Positions 50,644 to 59,109 of a stretch of 64,000 bases of DNA are shown piece after piece. Origin of the DNA: Micromonospora inyonensis (lineage in GTDB: Bacteria > Actinomycetota > Actinomycetes > Mycobacteriales > Micromonosporaceae); the NCBI RefSeq assembly GCF_900091415.1, contig NZ_FMHU01000001.1:2418001-2482000 (forward strand), in the 5' to 3' direction. Every line of letters begins with the position of its first letter. The stretch's first letter is position 1. Made by a program: the position numbers and the translations under genes. The notes below the pieces were generated by a model. It saw only the letters and a program-made list of their open reading frames with translations, had not been told where the DNA came from and did no database searches.

Positions 50644-51294
50644 TCAGCAGCGGATGGCGGCCAGCAGGCCGTGGCCGACCGGGAGCAGGGCGGGCACCCA
50701 CTCGTCCGACTCCCGGAGGGCCTTGATGGCCTCGCGCAGGGTCACCGTCTCCATGTCGCGGGCGGCCGGGTCACCGATTCGTCCGCCGGCGAGCGCACCG
50801 TTGACGGCGAGCACCCCACCCGGGCGGAGCAGTCGCAGCGCGGCGTCCACGCAGGCACTGACCCCGGTCACCTCGGCGTCGACGAACACCAGGTCGTACG
50901 CGCCGTCGGCGAGGCGGGGCAGGACGTCCAGGGCACGGCCGGTGATGATCCGGGTCCGCCCCGCCGGGAAGCCCGCCTCGGCGAAGATCCGGCGGGCGAT
51001 CCGCTGGTGCTCGACCTCCACGTCGATCGTGGTGAGCACGCCGTCGGCCCGCATGCCGCGCAGCAACCAGATGCCGCTCACCCCGGTACCGGTACCGATC
51101 TCCACCACCGCCCGGGCGCTGCCGGCGGCGGCGAGCAGCCGCAGGGCGGCGCCGGTCCCGGTGGTCACCGCGTCGACGCCCACCTCCTCGGCGAGACTGC
51201 GGGCGGTGCGCAGGACGAGGTCCTCGGCGACGTACGACTCGGCGAACTGCAGGGCCTGCGCCGTCGAACTGCCGGAACTGGCGGCCGTGGCGAT
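50644..51294 (-). CDS. SAM-dependent O-methyltransferase, start codon unusual
   Basis: Class I methyltransferase of the O-methyltransferase_3 type. Motif I is VVEIGTGTGVSGIWLLRGM; a later motif includes YDLVFVDAE. The conserved N-terminal helix region ALQFAESYVAEDLVLRTARS is in frame upstream of the first usable GTG (51183), so the real chain begins before it. The only good ribosome-binding site, GGAGGTG, lies 6 nt before ATC 51294 (216 aa), where relatives usually have an ATG. A non-AUG start or point mutation are both possible. A shorter 179-aa version from GTG 51183 would lose part of the fold. Confidence 0.7.
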   Translation of the reverse strand: MATAASSGSSTAQALQFAESYVAEDLVLRTARSLAEEVGVDAVTTGTGAALRLLAAAGSARAVVEIGTGTGVSGIWLLRGMRADGVLTTIDVEVEHQRIARRIFAEAGFPAGRTRIITGRALDVLPRLADGAYDLVFVDAEVTGVSACVDAALRLLRPGGVLAVNGALAGGRIGDPAARDMETVTLREAIKALRESDEWVPALLPVGHGLLAAIRC

Positions 51295-51533
51295 GGGGCA
51301 CCTCCGAGGGGCGGCGGGAGTGGAGCGGGGCGGGTTCGCCGTATGAGCCTAGAGGCGACGGTCGAGGGACGCAGCCACGCGGTCGGTCGGTGTGGGGTAC
51401 GCCCGGTACGACCGTCGGCCCGGGGCCGGGTATCCGTGCAATCCTGGATGGTGATCCCGTCCGTCGCGGCCGGGCCGGTGCCGCCGGTCCGCCCCCGGTG
51501 CACGGGGCTCGGGACGGACTGGGAGGCACCGAC

Positions 51534-52943
51534 GTGACCGACGGCTGGGACTGGCGCCGGCCCGCCGCGAACCCCGCACCGCCGCAGTCGCCGGTGGCCG
51601 GGGGAGCGCCACCGGGCGGCGGGTACGGCGGACCGGCGAACGGCGGCGGGTACGGCGGACCGGCGAACGGCAGCGGGTACGGCGGACCGGCGAACGGCCG
51701 GGGCGTACCGGTCGGCGGTGTGCACACCACGGCCGCCACCTCGCCGTGGTGGTCCGACGCGCTGGCCGACCCGTGGCGGGACCCGGTGGCACCCGCCGCC
51801 GTGGTGCTGCCGGCCGCGCCGGTGCGGGGGGCGGAACCCGAACCGGTGACCGACCCGGACACGCCCCGCCGACCGGCGCTGCGCCAGGCGTTGCTGATCG
51901 CCGTGGTCGCCGCGTTGCTCGCCGGCACCCTCGGTGGGGCACTGGGCTACGCGTTCGCGGTGCGCGGCGGCGCGGGCGGGACGGTGCTCGGGGCCCAGTC
52001 ACAGGACCCGCCGGTGGCCGCCCAGCGCAAGCCGGACTCCCTGGCCGGGGTCGCCGCGCGGGTGCTGCCCAGCGTGGTCACCGTCCGGGTCGGCAGTGCC
52101 GCCGGCACCAGCGAGGGCTCCGGCTTCATCGCCAGCGCCGACGGACACGTGATCACCAACGACCACGTGATCGCCGGTGGCAACGGCAAGGCGACCGTGA
52201 TCTTCAACGACGGCTCGTCCGCCCCGGCCAACCTGGTCGGGCAGGACCCGGAGTCCGACATCGCTGTGATCAAGGTCGCCCGGACGGGGCTGCGGCCGGT
52301 CGAGTTCGGCGACTCGGACGCCCTCGCGGTCGGCGACCCGGTGCTCGCCATCGGTTCGCCGCTCTCCCTGGCGAACACCGTGACCGCCGGCATCGTCAGC
52401 GCCCTGGACCGGACCATGCGGGCCGGTGAGCCGGGCGGACCGGTCCGCTACTACGCGGCGATCCAGACCGACGCGGCGGTCAACCACGGCAACTCCGGTG
52501 GCCCACTCGTGGACGGCGCGGGGCGGGTCATCGGGGTGAACTCGACGATCAAGTCGCTGGTCTCCGAGGGGCAGGAGGCCGGCAACATCGGCCTCGCCTT
52601 CGCCATCCCGATCAACCAGGCCAAGCGCATCACCCAGGACATCATCGGCACCGGCAAGGCACGCCGTACGGTGATCGGCGCAGAGGTGCCCGGACCGGGC
52701 ACCGCCCCCGGTGCCACCGGGGGCGTACGGCTGGTCACGGTCGAGCCCTCCGGGCCGGCGGCCGGGGCCGGGCTGAAGGCCGGGGACGTGATCCTCAAGC
52801 TCGCCGGGCGTCCGTTGTCCGAGCCGACCGACCTGATCGCCCTGGTCCGCAAGTTCGCCCCCGGTTCGGTGGTGACGGTCGAGTACCGGCGTGGGTCGTC
52901 CCTGGACACCGCCTCGGTGACGTTGGCCGCGGACGCCAAGTAG
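51534..52943 (+). CDS. HtrA/DegP-type membrane-anchored serine protease with PDZ domain
   Basis: 469 aa. The N-terminal 110 residues are cytoplasmic, Pro/Gly-rich and carry three GYGGPANG repeats. A transmembrane helix follows (about 118-145, LLIAVVAALLAGTLGGALGYAF), then a trypsin-like domain (about 165-350) with the triad His in VITNDHVIA, Asp in ESDIAVIKV and Ser in NHGNSGGPLV, and one PDZ domain (about 375-465, GPAAGAGLKAGDVILKLAG). Such proteases sense and degrade misfolded proteins outside the membrane. GTG 51534 has GGGAGG upstream. The next gene is tatB. Confidence 0.87.
   Translation: MTDGWDWRRPAANPAPPQSPVAGGAPPGGGYGGPANGGGYGGPANGSGYGGPANGRGVPVGGVHTTAATSPWWSDALADPWRDPVAPAAVVLPAAPVRGAEPEPVTDPDTPRRPALRQALLIAVVAALLAGTLGGALGYAFAVRGGAGGTVLGAQSQDPPVAAQRKPDSLAGVAARVLPSVVTVRVGSAAGTSEGSGFIASADGHVITNDHVIAGGNGKATVIFNDGSSAPANLVGQDPESDIAVIKVARTGLRPVEFGDSDALAVGDPVLAIGSPLSLANTVTAGIVSALDRTMRAGEPGGPVRYYAAIQTDAAVNHGNSGGPLVDGAGRVIGVNSTIKSLVSEGQEAGNIGLAFAIPINQAKRITQDIIGTGKARRTVIGAEVPGPGTAPGATGGVRLVTVEPSGPAAGAGLKAGDVILKLAGRPLSEPTDLIALVRKFAPGSVVTVEYRRGSSLDTASVTLAADAK
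51621..51698 (+). repeat. Three 27-bp direct repeats inside the htrA-like gene
   Basis: The unit GGGTACGGCGGACCGGCGAACGGC starts at 51621, 51648 and 51675 (27-bp period), encoding GYGGPANG three times. Copy number may vary between strains. Confidence 0.85.
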
Positions 52944-53017
52944 GCGACGGCCACCCCCTCCCGGAAGCCCTCCGGCGTGCGTACGCTTGCCCGCAGACGC
53001 CGAGGAGGAGGCTGCGC

Positions 53018-53422
53018 GTGTTCGACAACCTGGGCGCGTTCGAGGTCGGTGCGCTGCTGCTGCTCGCGTTGCTGATCTTCGGTGACCGGCTGCCCACGGT
53101 CATCAGCGACGGCCTGCGGATGGTGCGCAACCTGCGCAACATGGCCCGCAACGCCACCACCGACCTGAGCCGGGAACTGGGCACCGACATCCAGCTGGAG
53201 GACCTGCATCCCAAGGCGTTCATCCGCAAGCACCTGCTCAGCGAGGAGGACGAGCAGGTGATCCGGAAGCCGTTGCAGGGCATCTACGACGACCTGCGTG
53301 CCGACGTCACCGGCGTGCACAAGGAGCTGAACGACGTGGCCACGGCGGCGGACCTGCGATCCGGTGGCACCCCGGCCGCCACGCCGCCGCGCCCCCGCAG
53401 CTTCGACAGCGACGCCACCTGA
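53018..53422 (+). CDS. tatB: Twin-arginine translocation protein TatB
   Basis: 134 aa. MFDNLGAFEVGALLLLALLIF is the TatB N-terminal helix with Glu near its start, followed by the amphipathic GDRLPTVISDGLRMVRNLRN helix and the polar region. It forms the receptor of the Tat pathway with TatC for folded proteins. GTG 53018 begins the reading. tatA and tatC are not adjacent. It follows the htrA-like gene by 75 bp, a common order in actinobacteria. Confidence 0.87.
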   Translation: MFDNLGAFEVGALLLLALLIFGDRLPTVISDGLRMVRNLRNMARNATTDLSRELGTDIQLEDLHPKAFIRKHLLSEEDEQVIRKPLQGIYDDLRADVTGVHKELNDVATAADLRSGGTPAATPPRPRSFDSDAT

Positions 53423-53452
53423 TCCCCGCCGCGCCGCGCCGCGGCGGGGATC
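53421..53452. terminator. Bidirectional terminator between tatB and mrp
   Basis: Perfect 12-bp stem GATCCCCGCCGC (53421-53432) / GCGGCGGGGATC (53441-53452), placed between convergent genes and overlapping the tatB stop. Confidence 0.7.
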
Positions 53453-53466
53453 GGGTGAGGCGTCGG

Positions 53467-54615
53467 TCAGCGGCCTGCGGGCTTGAGGCCGAGGGGCTTG
53501 CCGAGCAGCGACTCGCGGCGGAGGGCCAGCCGGTCGGCGACCGCGTCCAGTGCCTTCGCGGCCGGGGCGGCCGGCTCGGCGAGCACGATCGGGGTGCCGG
53601 CGTCGCCGGCCTCGCGGACCCGGGTGTCGAGGGGGATCTGCCCGAGCAGCGGCACCTGCGCGCCGATGGTGCGGGTCAGCGACTCGGCCACGGTCGCCCC
53701 GCCACCTGCGCCGAAGACCTCCATCCGGGAACCGTCCGGCAGCTCCAGCCAGGACATGTTCTCGATCACGCCGACCACCCGCTGGTGGGTCTGGAGGGCG
53801 ATCGCCCCGGCCCGCTCGGCCACCTCGGCGGCGGCGGCCTGCGGGGTGGTGACCACCAGGATCTCCGCGTTCGGCAGCAACTGGGCCAGCGAGATCGCCA
53901 CGTCGCCGGTGCCCGGGGGCAGGTCGAGCAGGAGGACGTCCAGGTCGCCCCAGTAGACGTCGGCGAGGAACTGCTGCAACGCCCGGTGCAGCATCGGGCC
54001 GCGCCACACCACGGCGGCGTTGCCGGCGGTGAACATGCCGATCGAGATGACCTTCACGCCGTGCGACTGGGGCGGCATGATCATGTCTTCCACCCGGGTC
54101 GGACGGGCGTCCGCGCCGAGCATCCGGGGCACCGAGTGGCCGTAGATGTCCGCGTCGACCACGCCGACGGCGAGCCCCCGGGCGGCGAGCGCCGCGGCCA
54201 GGTTGACCGTCACGCTGGACTTGCCGACGCCGCCCTTGCCGCTGGCCACCGCGTACACCCGGGTCCGGGAGCCGGGCTGGGCGAACGGGATGACCGGCTC
54301 CTCGGCCGAACCGCCGCCGCGCAGCTTCGCCTGGAGCGACTGCCGCTGCTCGGGACTCATCACGCCGAACTCGATCTCCACCCCGGTGACCCCGGGCACC
54401 GCGCCGACGGCGGCGGTGATGTCGCTGCGCAGCTTCTCCTTCAGCGGACAGCCGGCGACGGTGAGCAGCAGCTCGACCCGGACGACGCCGTCGTCGCCGA
54501 CGACCGCGGAGCGGACCATGCCGAGGTCGGTGATGGGCCGGCGGATCTCGGGGTCGTCGACGGTGGCCAGCGCGGCCTGGACGGCGTCGGAGACGGTGCT
54601 GACGGGTGCTGACAT
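53467..54615 (-). CDS. mrp: Mrp/NBP35-family iron-sulfur carrier ATPase
   Basis: 382 aa. An N-terminal MIP18/DUF59-type domain (about 1-90, with AGCPLKEKL) is followed by a P-loop ATPase with deviant Walker A SGKGGVGKSSVTVNLAAALA (about 122-140) and DIYGHSVPRMLG. It is thought to bind and transfer Fe-S clusters. The C-terminal CxxC found in many Mrp proteins is absent: after VVGVIENMSW the sequence reads LELPDGSRMEVFG, the usual actinobacterial form. The ATG at 54615 fits the family length. Confidence 0.87.
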   Translation of the reverse strand: MSAPVSTVSDAVQAALATVDDPEIRRPITDLGMVRSAVVGDDGVVRVELLLTVAGCPLKEKLRSDITAAVGAVPGVTGVEIEFGVMSPEQRQSLQAKLRGGGSAEEPVIPFAQPGSRTRVYAVASGKGGVGKSSVTVNLAAALAARGLAVGVVDADIYGHSVPRMLGADARPTRVEDMIMPPQSHGVKVISIGMFTAGNAAVVWRGPMLHRALQQFLADVYWGDLDVLLLDLPPGTGDVAISLAQLLPNAEILVVTTPQAAAAEVAERAGAIALQTHQRVVGVIENMSWLELPDGSRMEVFGAGGGATVAESLTRTIGAQVPLLGQIPLDTRVREAGDAGTPIVLAEPAAPAAKALDAVADRLALRRESLLGKPLGLKPAGR

Positions 54616-54697
54616 GCCGGCAATGCTACGTCGGTGTCCGTCCGGGACCACGGGCCGCGGGGGCGGTGTGAGCGAGTCGGCGGCCCGGGTGCGCCGG

Positions 54698-55270
54698 TCA
54701 GAATCCGTCCGGTTCGTCCCGGGGCTCGTCGAGCGGATCGGGGCGCTGGCCGGGCCTCTCCTGCTGGCGGCGTTCCAGCCGGTGGCGGCGTTGCTGGGCC
54801 TCGTCCAGCTCCTCGGCCAGCCGGGCCAGCTCGGAGCGGAGGAAGTCCCGGGTGGCCACCTCCCCCATGGCGATCCGCAGCGCCGCGATCTCCCGGGCCA
54901 GGTACTCGGTGTCCGCCTTCTGCATGGTGGCGCGGCGGCGGTCCTCCTCGAGCGAGACCCGGTCCCGGTCGGCCTGCCGGTTCTGCGCGAGCAGGATCAG
55001 CGGGGCCGCGTAGGACGCCTGCAACGACAGGATCAGGGTGAGGAAGGTGAAGGTGTACGGGTCGAAGCGCAGGTCAGCGGGGGCCAGGGTGTTCCAGCCG
55101 AACCAGGCCGCGATCACCACCGTCATGTAGACGATGAAGTTCGCCGTACCCATGCCCCGGGCGATCCCCTCGGACCAGCGCCCGAACGCCTCCGGGTCGA
55201 ACCGGGGCAGCTTGACGGTGCGGGGCTCCGCCGGCTGGTCCAGCCGTTCGGGGCGGCGTTGCTCAGCCAT
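54698..55270 (-). CDS. DUF1003 membrane protein
   Basis: 190 aa. Two transmembrane helices (about 42-64, ANFIVYMTVVIAAWFGW; about 75-98, TFTFLTLILSLQASYAAPLILL) form the DUF1003 core, followed by LAQNRQADRDRVSLEEDRRRA and a long charged coiled coil. Its start overlaps the end of the mgtE-like gene (55263-55270), so the two are translationally coupled. Function unknown; linkage to a MgtE-like regulator suggests a role in divalent-cation handling. Confidence 0.8.
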   Translation of the reverse strand: MAEQRRPERLDQPAEPRTVKLPRFDPEAFGRWSEGIARGMGTANFIVYMTVVIAAWFGWNTLAPADLRFDPYTFTFLTLILSLQASYAAPLILLAQNRQADRDRVSLEEDRRRATMQKADTEYLAREIAALRIAMGEVATRDFLRSELARLAEELDEAQQRRHRLERRQQERPGQRPDPLDEPRDEPDGF

Positions 55271-56573
55271 GCCCACCGTCCGTCAGCCGGTACCCGGTCG
55301 GCGAGCCGGCGAGCGGTTCCGCGGGCAGGTCCGCGGCCGTGTCCCGCTCCCGCCAGTCCCGGGGCAGGGAGTGGTCCAGCACGTCGTCCACGGTGACCGC
55401 GCCGACCAGCCGGTTGTTGCGGTCCACCACGGGCATGGCGACCAGGTCGTAGGTCGCCATCCGGCGGGTGATCTCCGGCAGCGGGGTGGTCTCGCGCAGC
55501 GGGTCGATGTCGTTGAGCACCACCCCGCCGAGCAGGTCGGCCGGCGGCTCCCGGAGCAGGCGCTGGAAGTGCACCATCCCCAGGTAGCGCCCGGTCGGGG
55601 TGGTCATCGGGGCGCGGGTGACGAAGACCTGCGCCGCCACGGCGGGGGAGAGCTGCGGCTCCCGGATCCGGGCCAGCGCCTCCGCGACGGTCGCGTCCGG
55701 CGGGAGGATCACCGGCTCGGAGGTCATCACGCTGCCCGCCGTGCCCGCGGTGTACTTGAGCAGCTGGCGCACCGGGTCGGCCTCGTCCGGTTCCATCAGG
55801 TCGAGCAGCACGTCCTGTTCCGGCGGGGGCAGCTCGTTGAGCAGGTCGGCCGCGTCGTCCGGGTCCATCTCCTCCAGCACGTCGGCGGCGCGTTCCCGGC
55901 CGAGGGCGGAGAGGATCTCCACCTGGTCGTGCTCGGGCAGCTCGCTGAGCACGTCCGCCAGGCGCTCGTTGTCCAGGGCCGCGGCCACCTCGTTGCGGCG
56001 CAGGTCAGGCAGTTCCTGGAGGGCGTTGGCCAGGTCGGCCGGGCGCATGTCCTCCAGGACGGCGAGAAGGTTGGCCGTCCCCCGGGTGTCGGCGAAGCCG
56101 GTGAGCCCCCGCACCTTGTCCCAGTCGAGTTGGTGCAGGTGGCCCCGGCGGGTGAGCCGGCCGGTCTGCTCCCGGACCGCCACCCGGCTCAGCGACCACT
56201 CGCCGCCCCGGGTGCACTCCATCGCCACGTCGACCACGGTGCCGGACTGCCCGTCGGGGTCGAGGTCCACCCGGCGGTCGAGCAGCTCGGAGAGGACCAG
56301 CAGCTCGTTGGGCCGCTTCTCGAAGCGACGCAGGTTCAGCGTCCCGGTGCCGAGCACCACCGCGTCCGCCTCGAGGGTGGTGACCCGGTTGATGGAGAGG
56401 AAGATGCGTCGGCGCATCGGCATCTCGGCGACCAGTCCGACCACCTCGGGCGGCCGGTTGGTCGGCCGGAGCCGGGCCACCGCGTCGCGGACCCGCCCCA
56501 CCTGGTCGCCGTTCGGGTCGAATACGGCCACTCCGGCGAGTCGGGCGATGTAGACCCGGGTCGGCGTGCTCAC
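55263..56573 (-). CDS. MgtE N-terminal/CBS-domain protein without membrane part
   Basis: 436 aa. An N-terminal PRC-barrel-like domain (about 5-85, GVAVFDPNGDQVGRVRDAVA) is followed by the MgtE_N helical superhelix (about 165-275, with LEDMRPADLANALQELPD and LLDLMEPDEADPVRQLL) and a pair of CBS domains (about 280-410, SVMTSEPVILPPDATVAEAL). The transmembrane channel of real MgtE is absent, so it may be a Mg2+-sensing partner. It is co-translated with a DUF1003 membrane protein. Confidence 0.83.
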   Translation of the reverse strand: MSTPTRVYIARLAGVAVFDPNGDQVGRVRDAVARLRPTNRPPEVVGLVAEMPMRRRIFLSINRVTTLEADAVVLGTGTLNLRRFEKRPNELLVLSELLDRRVDLDPDGQSGTVVDVAMECTRGGEWSLSRVAVREQTGRLTRRGHLHQLDWDKVRGLTGFADTRGTANLLAVLEDMRPADLANALQELPDLRRNEVAAALDNERLADVLSELPEHDQVEILSALGRERAADVLEEMDPDDAADLLNELPPPEQDVLLDLMEPDEADPVRQLLKYTAGTAGSVMTSEPVILPPDATVAEALARIREPQLSPAVAAQVFVTRAPMTTPTGRYLGMVHFQRLLREPPADLLGGVVLNDIDPLRETTPLPEITRRMATYDLVAMPVVDRNNRLVGAVTVDDVLDHSLPRDWRERDTAADLPAEPLAGSPTGYRLTDGGHG

Positions 56574-56606
56574 GTCGACCAGCCTATGCGCCTAGTGTTT
56601 ATCAAC

Positions 56607-57476
56607 ATGTCGACCTTGGCCTACGAGATCGTGGACGTCTTCACCGACCGCCCGTTCGCCGGCAACCCGCTGGCCGTGGTGTTCGGCGCGGACGGACTCG
56701 CCACCGAGCAGATGCAGACGCTCGCGCGGGAGTTCAACCTTTCCGAGACGGTGTTCGTGCTGCCCGCCACCCAGGCCGGTGCGACGTACCGGGCCCGGAT
56801 CTTCACCCCGGCGGCGGAGCTGCCCTTCGCCGGCCACCCGAGCGTGGGCGCGGCGGTGACCGCGTGCCGGCGGGGCTGGTTCGACATCGGTGCGGTGACT
56901 CAGGAGTGCGGGGCGGGGGTGCTGCCGGTCGAGGTGACCGGGACGGCCGCCACGCTGACCGGCGGGATGCCGACGCTCGGACCGGAGCTGGACGTAGAAC
57001 CGTTGCTGGAGGTGGCCGGGCTGCGGGCCAGTGACCACGCCGGACCGGCGCCGCGGGTGGCCGGCTGCGGGCTGGAGTTCCCCTACCTGCCGGTCCGCCC
57101 GGACGCGCTGGCCCGCGCGCGGGTCGACGTGAGGGCGGCGGAACGGTACGGGGTGGAGCATGTCAGCGTCTTCTCCTGGGACGCCGGTACGCAAACCGCC
57201 CGCTCCCGGGTGTTCGTGCCCGGGATGGGGGTGCCCGAGGACCCGGCCACCGGCTCGGCCGCTCTCGGCCTGGGCGTGTGGCTGGTCGCCAGTGGCCTGC
57301 TACCCGGTGAGGGGCGGTCGTCGTACACCGTCGAGCAGGGCTTCGAGCTGAACCGCCCGTCCGTGCTGACCTGCACGGTCACCGCGGCCGGCGGAACCGT
57401 GCTGGGCGCGACGGTCAGCGGCCAGGTGATGCCGGTCGCCCGGGGCGAGATCAACATCCCGCCCTTCCTCGGCTGA
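56607..57476 (+). CDS. PhzF-family isomerase/epimerase-like protein
   Basis: 289 aa. EIVDVFTDRPFAGNPLAVVF starts the family. FNLSETVFVL holds the catalytic-type Glu, FTPAAELPFAGHPSVGAA and EDPATGSAALGLGVWL are the other hallmarks. PhzF folds perform proton shuttling and isomerisation in phenazine synthesis and several unrelated pathways. No phenazine genes are nearby. ATG 56607 is used; an ATG at 56586 would add seven residues. Confidence 0.83.
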   Translation: MSTLAYEIVDVFTDRPFAGNPLAVVFGADGLATEQMQTLAREFNLSETVFVLPATQAGATYRARIFTPAAELPFAGHPSVGAAVTACRRGWFDIGAVTQECGAGVLPVEVTGTAATLTGGMPTLGPELDVEPLLEVAGLRASDHAGPAPRVAGCGLEFPYLPVRPDALARARVDVRAAERYGVEHVSVFSWDAGTQTARSRVFVPGMGVPEDPATGSAALGLGVWLVASGLLPGEGRSSYTVEQGFELNRPSVLTCTVTAAGGTVLGATVSGQVMPVARGEINIPPFLG

Positions 57477-57590
57477 TCCCCCGCCCGCACCGACGCGGAG
57501 CCGCCGGGGCGTCGCCACCCGTGTGGTCGGCCGTGCGGGGCCGGGAGGTCCGTCCGGCGGGCGGGTCCGGGGTAGGGCAGGATTCCCGGT

Positions 57591-58106
57591 GTGAGCGACG
57601 AGGTGGAGGAGCGGGCGGCCACGCCCCTGGTCGACGAGGCGTCGAAGAAGGCCGCCGTGGCCTGGGTCCGGGTGTCGGGCGGCCCTGCGCTCGCGCTCTG
57701 GTGCGTACCCCTGGAGGGGGCGCTGTTCGTGGTGAGCGGCCCGGGGGAGCAGACGGCGCCCGACCTGGTTGGGGCGGCGGAGGCCGAGGTGACCCTCCGG
57801 GGCGACCACGGCGGCCGGATCGTGACCTTCCCGGCGCGGGTCTCCCGGGTCGACCCGGAGAGCGAACTGTGGGCCACGGTGGCCCCGGCGGTGGCCGGCA
57901 AGCGGTTGAACGCGTCCGGCTCCGCCACCGACCTGGTGGGTCGGTGGGCTGCGGACGGTTGCGTGCTGAGCCGGCTGGAGCCGGCGGGGACGCCGCTCGC
58001 CGGGTCCGCCCTGCCGGACGACTCGCTGGCCGAGCCGCCCCGGGACACGCCCGCCGTGCGCCGGACCCGCAAGCCCTTCCGTCTGCACCGGGTGCGCCGC
58101 CGCTGA
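57591..58106 (+). CDS. Conserved Micromonosporaceae-type protein, unknown function
   Basis: 171 aa from GTG 57591. VDEASKKAAVAWVRVSGGPAL, then LWCVPLEGALFVVSGPGEQ, VTLRGDHGGRIVTFPARVSRVDPESELW and LNASGSATDLVGRWAADGCVLSRLEP look like a FMN-binding split-barrel-like fold (pyridoxamine oxidase-like), but the identification is weak. The tail is Arg-rich (RTRKPFRLHRVRRR). It lies 18 bp before the DMT exporter gene. Confidence 0.6.
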   Translation: MSDEVEERAATPLVDEASKKAAVAWVRVSGGPALALWCVPLEGALFVVSGPGEQTAPDLVGAAEAEVTLRGDHGGRIVTFPARVSRVDPESELWATVAPAVAGKRLNASGSATDLVGRWAADGCVLSRLEPAGTPLAGSALPDDSLAEPPRDTPAVRRTRKPFRLHRVRRR

Positions 58107-58124
58107 CCCGCCGGCCCGTTCCCC

Positions 58125-59069
58125 GTGCACCCGTCACCGCGGCATCCGCCGCTCGATCCGCTGACCACCGGGGCGATCGTGGTGGCCGTCGCGGCGGTCT
58201 CCTCGTCGGCGCCGCTCATCGCGTTCGCGACCGCGCCCGCCCTGGCCATCGCCTTCTGGCGGAACCTGCTCGGCACCGGTGTCGTCGCGCCGTGGGCGCT
58301 GCTCCGCCGCCGTGCCGAGTTCCGGGCCCTGGGGTCGGACGCCGGCCGGCGCGAGGGCTGGTACTGCGTGCTCTCCGGGGTGGCGCTGGCCGGGCACTTC
58401 GCCACCTGGATGCCGAGCGCGCAGCTCACCTCGGTCGCCGCCGCGACCGCGCTGGGCGCCACCCAGCCGGTCTGGCAGGGGCTGATCGCCCGCTGGCAGG
58501 GGCGGCGGCTGCCGGGCCCGGTGTGGGTCGGCATCGGCATCGCGGTGCTGGGGGCGGTGCTGGCCAGCGGTGCGGACTTCGCCGTCTCCGGTCGGGCCTT
58601 CGCCGGTGACCTGCTGGCCATCGCGGGCGCCGTCTTCATCGCCGGCTACACCGCCCTCGGCGAGCGGGCCCGCGCCACGCAGAGCACCACCACCTACACC
58701 ACGATCTGCTACAGCGTCTGCGCCGCCGTCCTGCTGGTGGTCTGCCTGGTCGGTGGGATACCGCTCGGCGGATACGACACCGACACCTGGCTGGTGATCC
58801 TCGCGCTGGTCGCCGGGGCGCAGCTGCTCGGGCACTCGATGTTCAACTACGCGTTGCGGCGGGTCTCGGCCACCACGGTGAGCGTGCTGATCCTGCTGGA
58901 GGTGCCGGGCGCGGCGTTGATCGGCTGGCTCTGGCTGGGGCAGCTCCCGCAGCCGCTCGCCCTGCCCGGTCTGGGCGTGCTGCTGGTCGGCACGGTCGTG
59001 GTGGTGGTGGGGCGGGCGCGACCGCGTCGCCCCGGGGTCGGCAGGCCGGGCACCGCTGGGCGGGCCTGA
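58125..59069 (+). CDS. EamA/DMT-superfamily transporter
   Basis: 314-aa membrane protein with about ten helices in two EamA repeats. FWRNLLGTGVVAPWALLRR follows helix 2, and SAQLTSVAAATALGATQPVWQGL and VSATTVSVLILLEVPGAALIGWLWLG are typical repeat ends. It probably exports a small metabolite or amino acid. GTG 58125 gives the best N-terminus. No substrate clue in the neighbours. Confidence 0.8.
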   Translation: MHPSPRHPPLDPLTTGAIVVAVAAVSSSAPLIAFATAPALAIAFWRNLLGTGVVAPWALLRRRAEFRALGSDAGRREGWYCVLSGVALAGHFATWMPSAQLTSVAAATALGATQPVWQGLIARWQGRRLPGPVWVGIGIAVLGAVLASGADFAVSGRAFAGDLLAIAGAVFIAGYTALGERARATQSTTTYTTICYSVCAAVLLVVCLVGGIPLGGYDTDTWLVILALVAGAQLLGHSMFNYALRRVSATTVSVLILLEVPGAALIGWLWLGQLPQPLALPGLGVLLVGTVVVVVGRARPRRPGVGRPGTAGRA

Positions 59070-59109
59070 CCGACCCCGGGCGACGAGTCCTGTCCGGTCG
59101 GGAGCCAGG

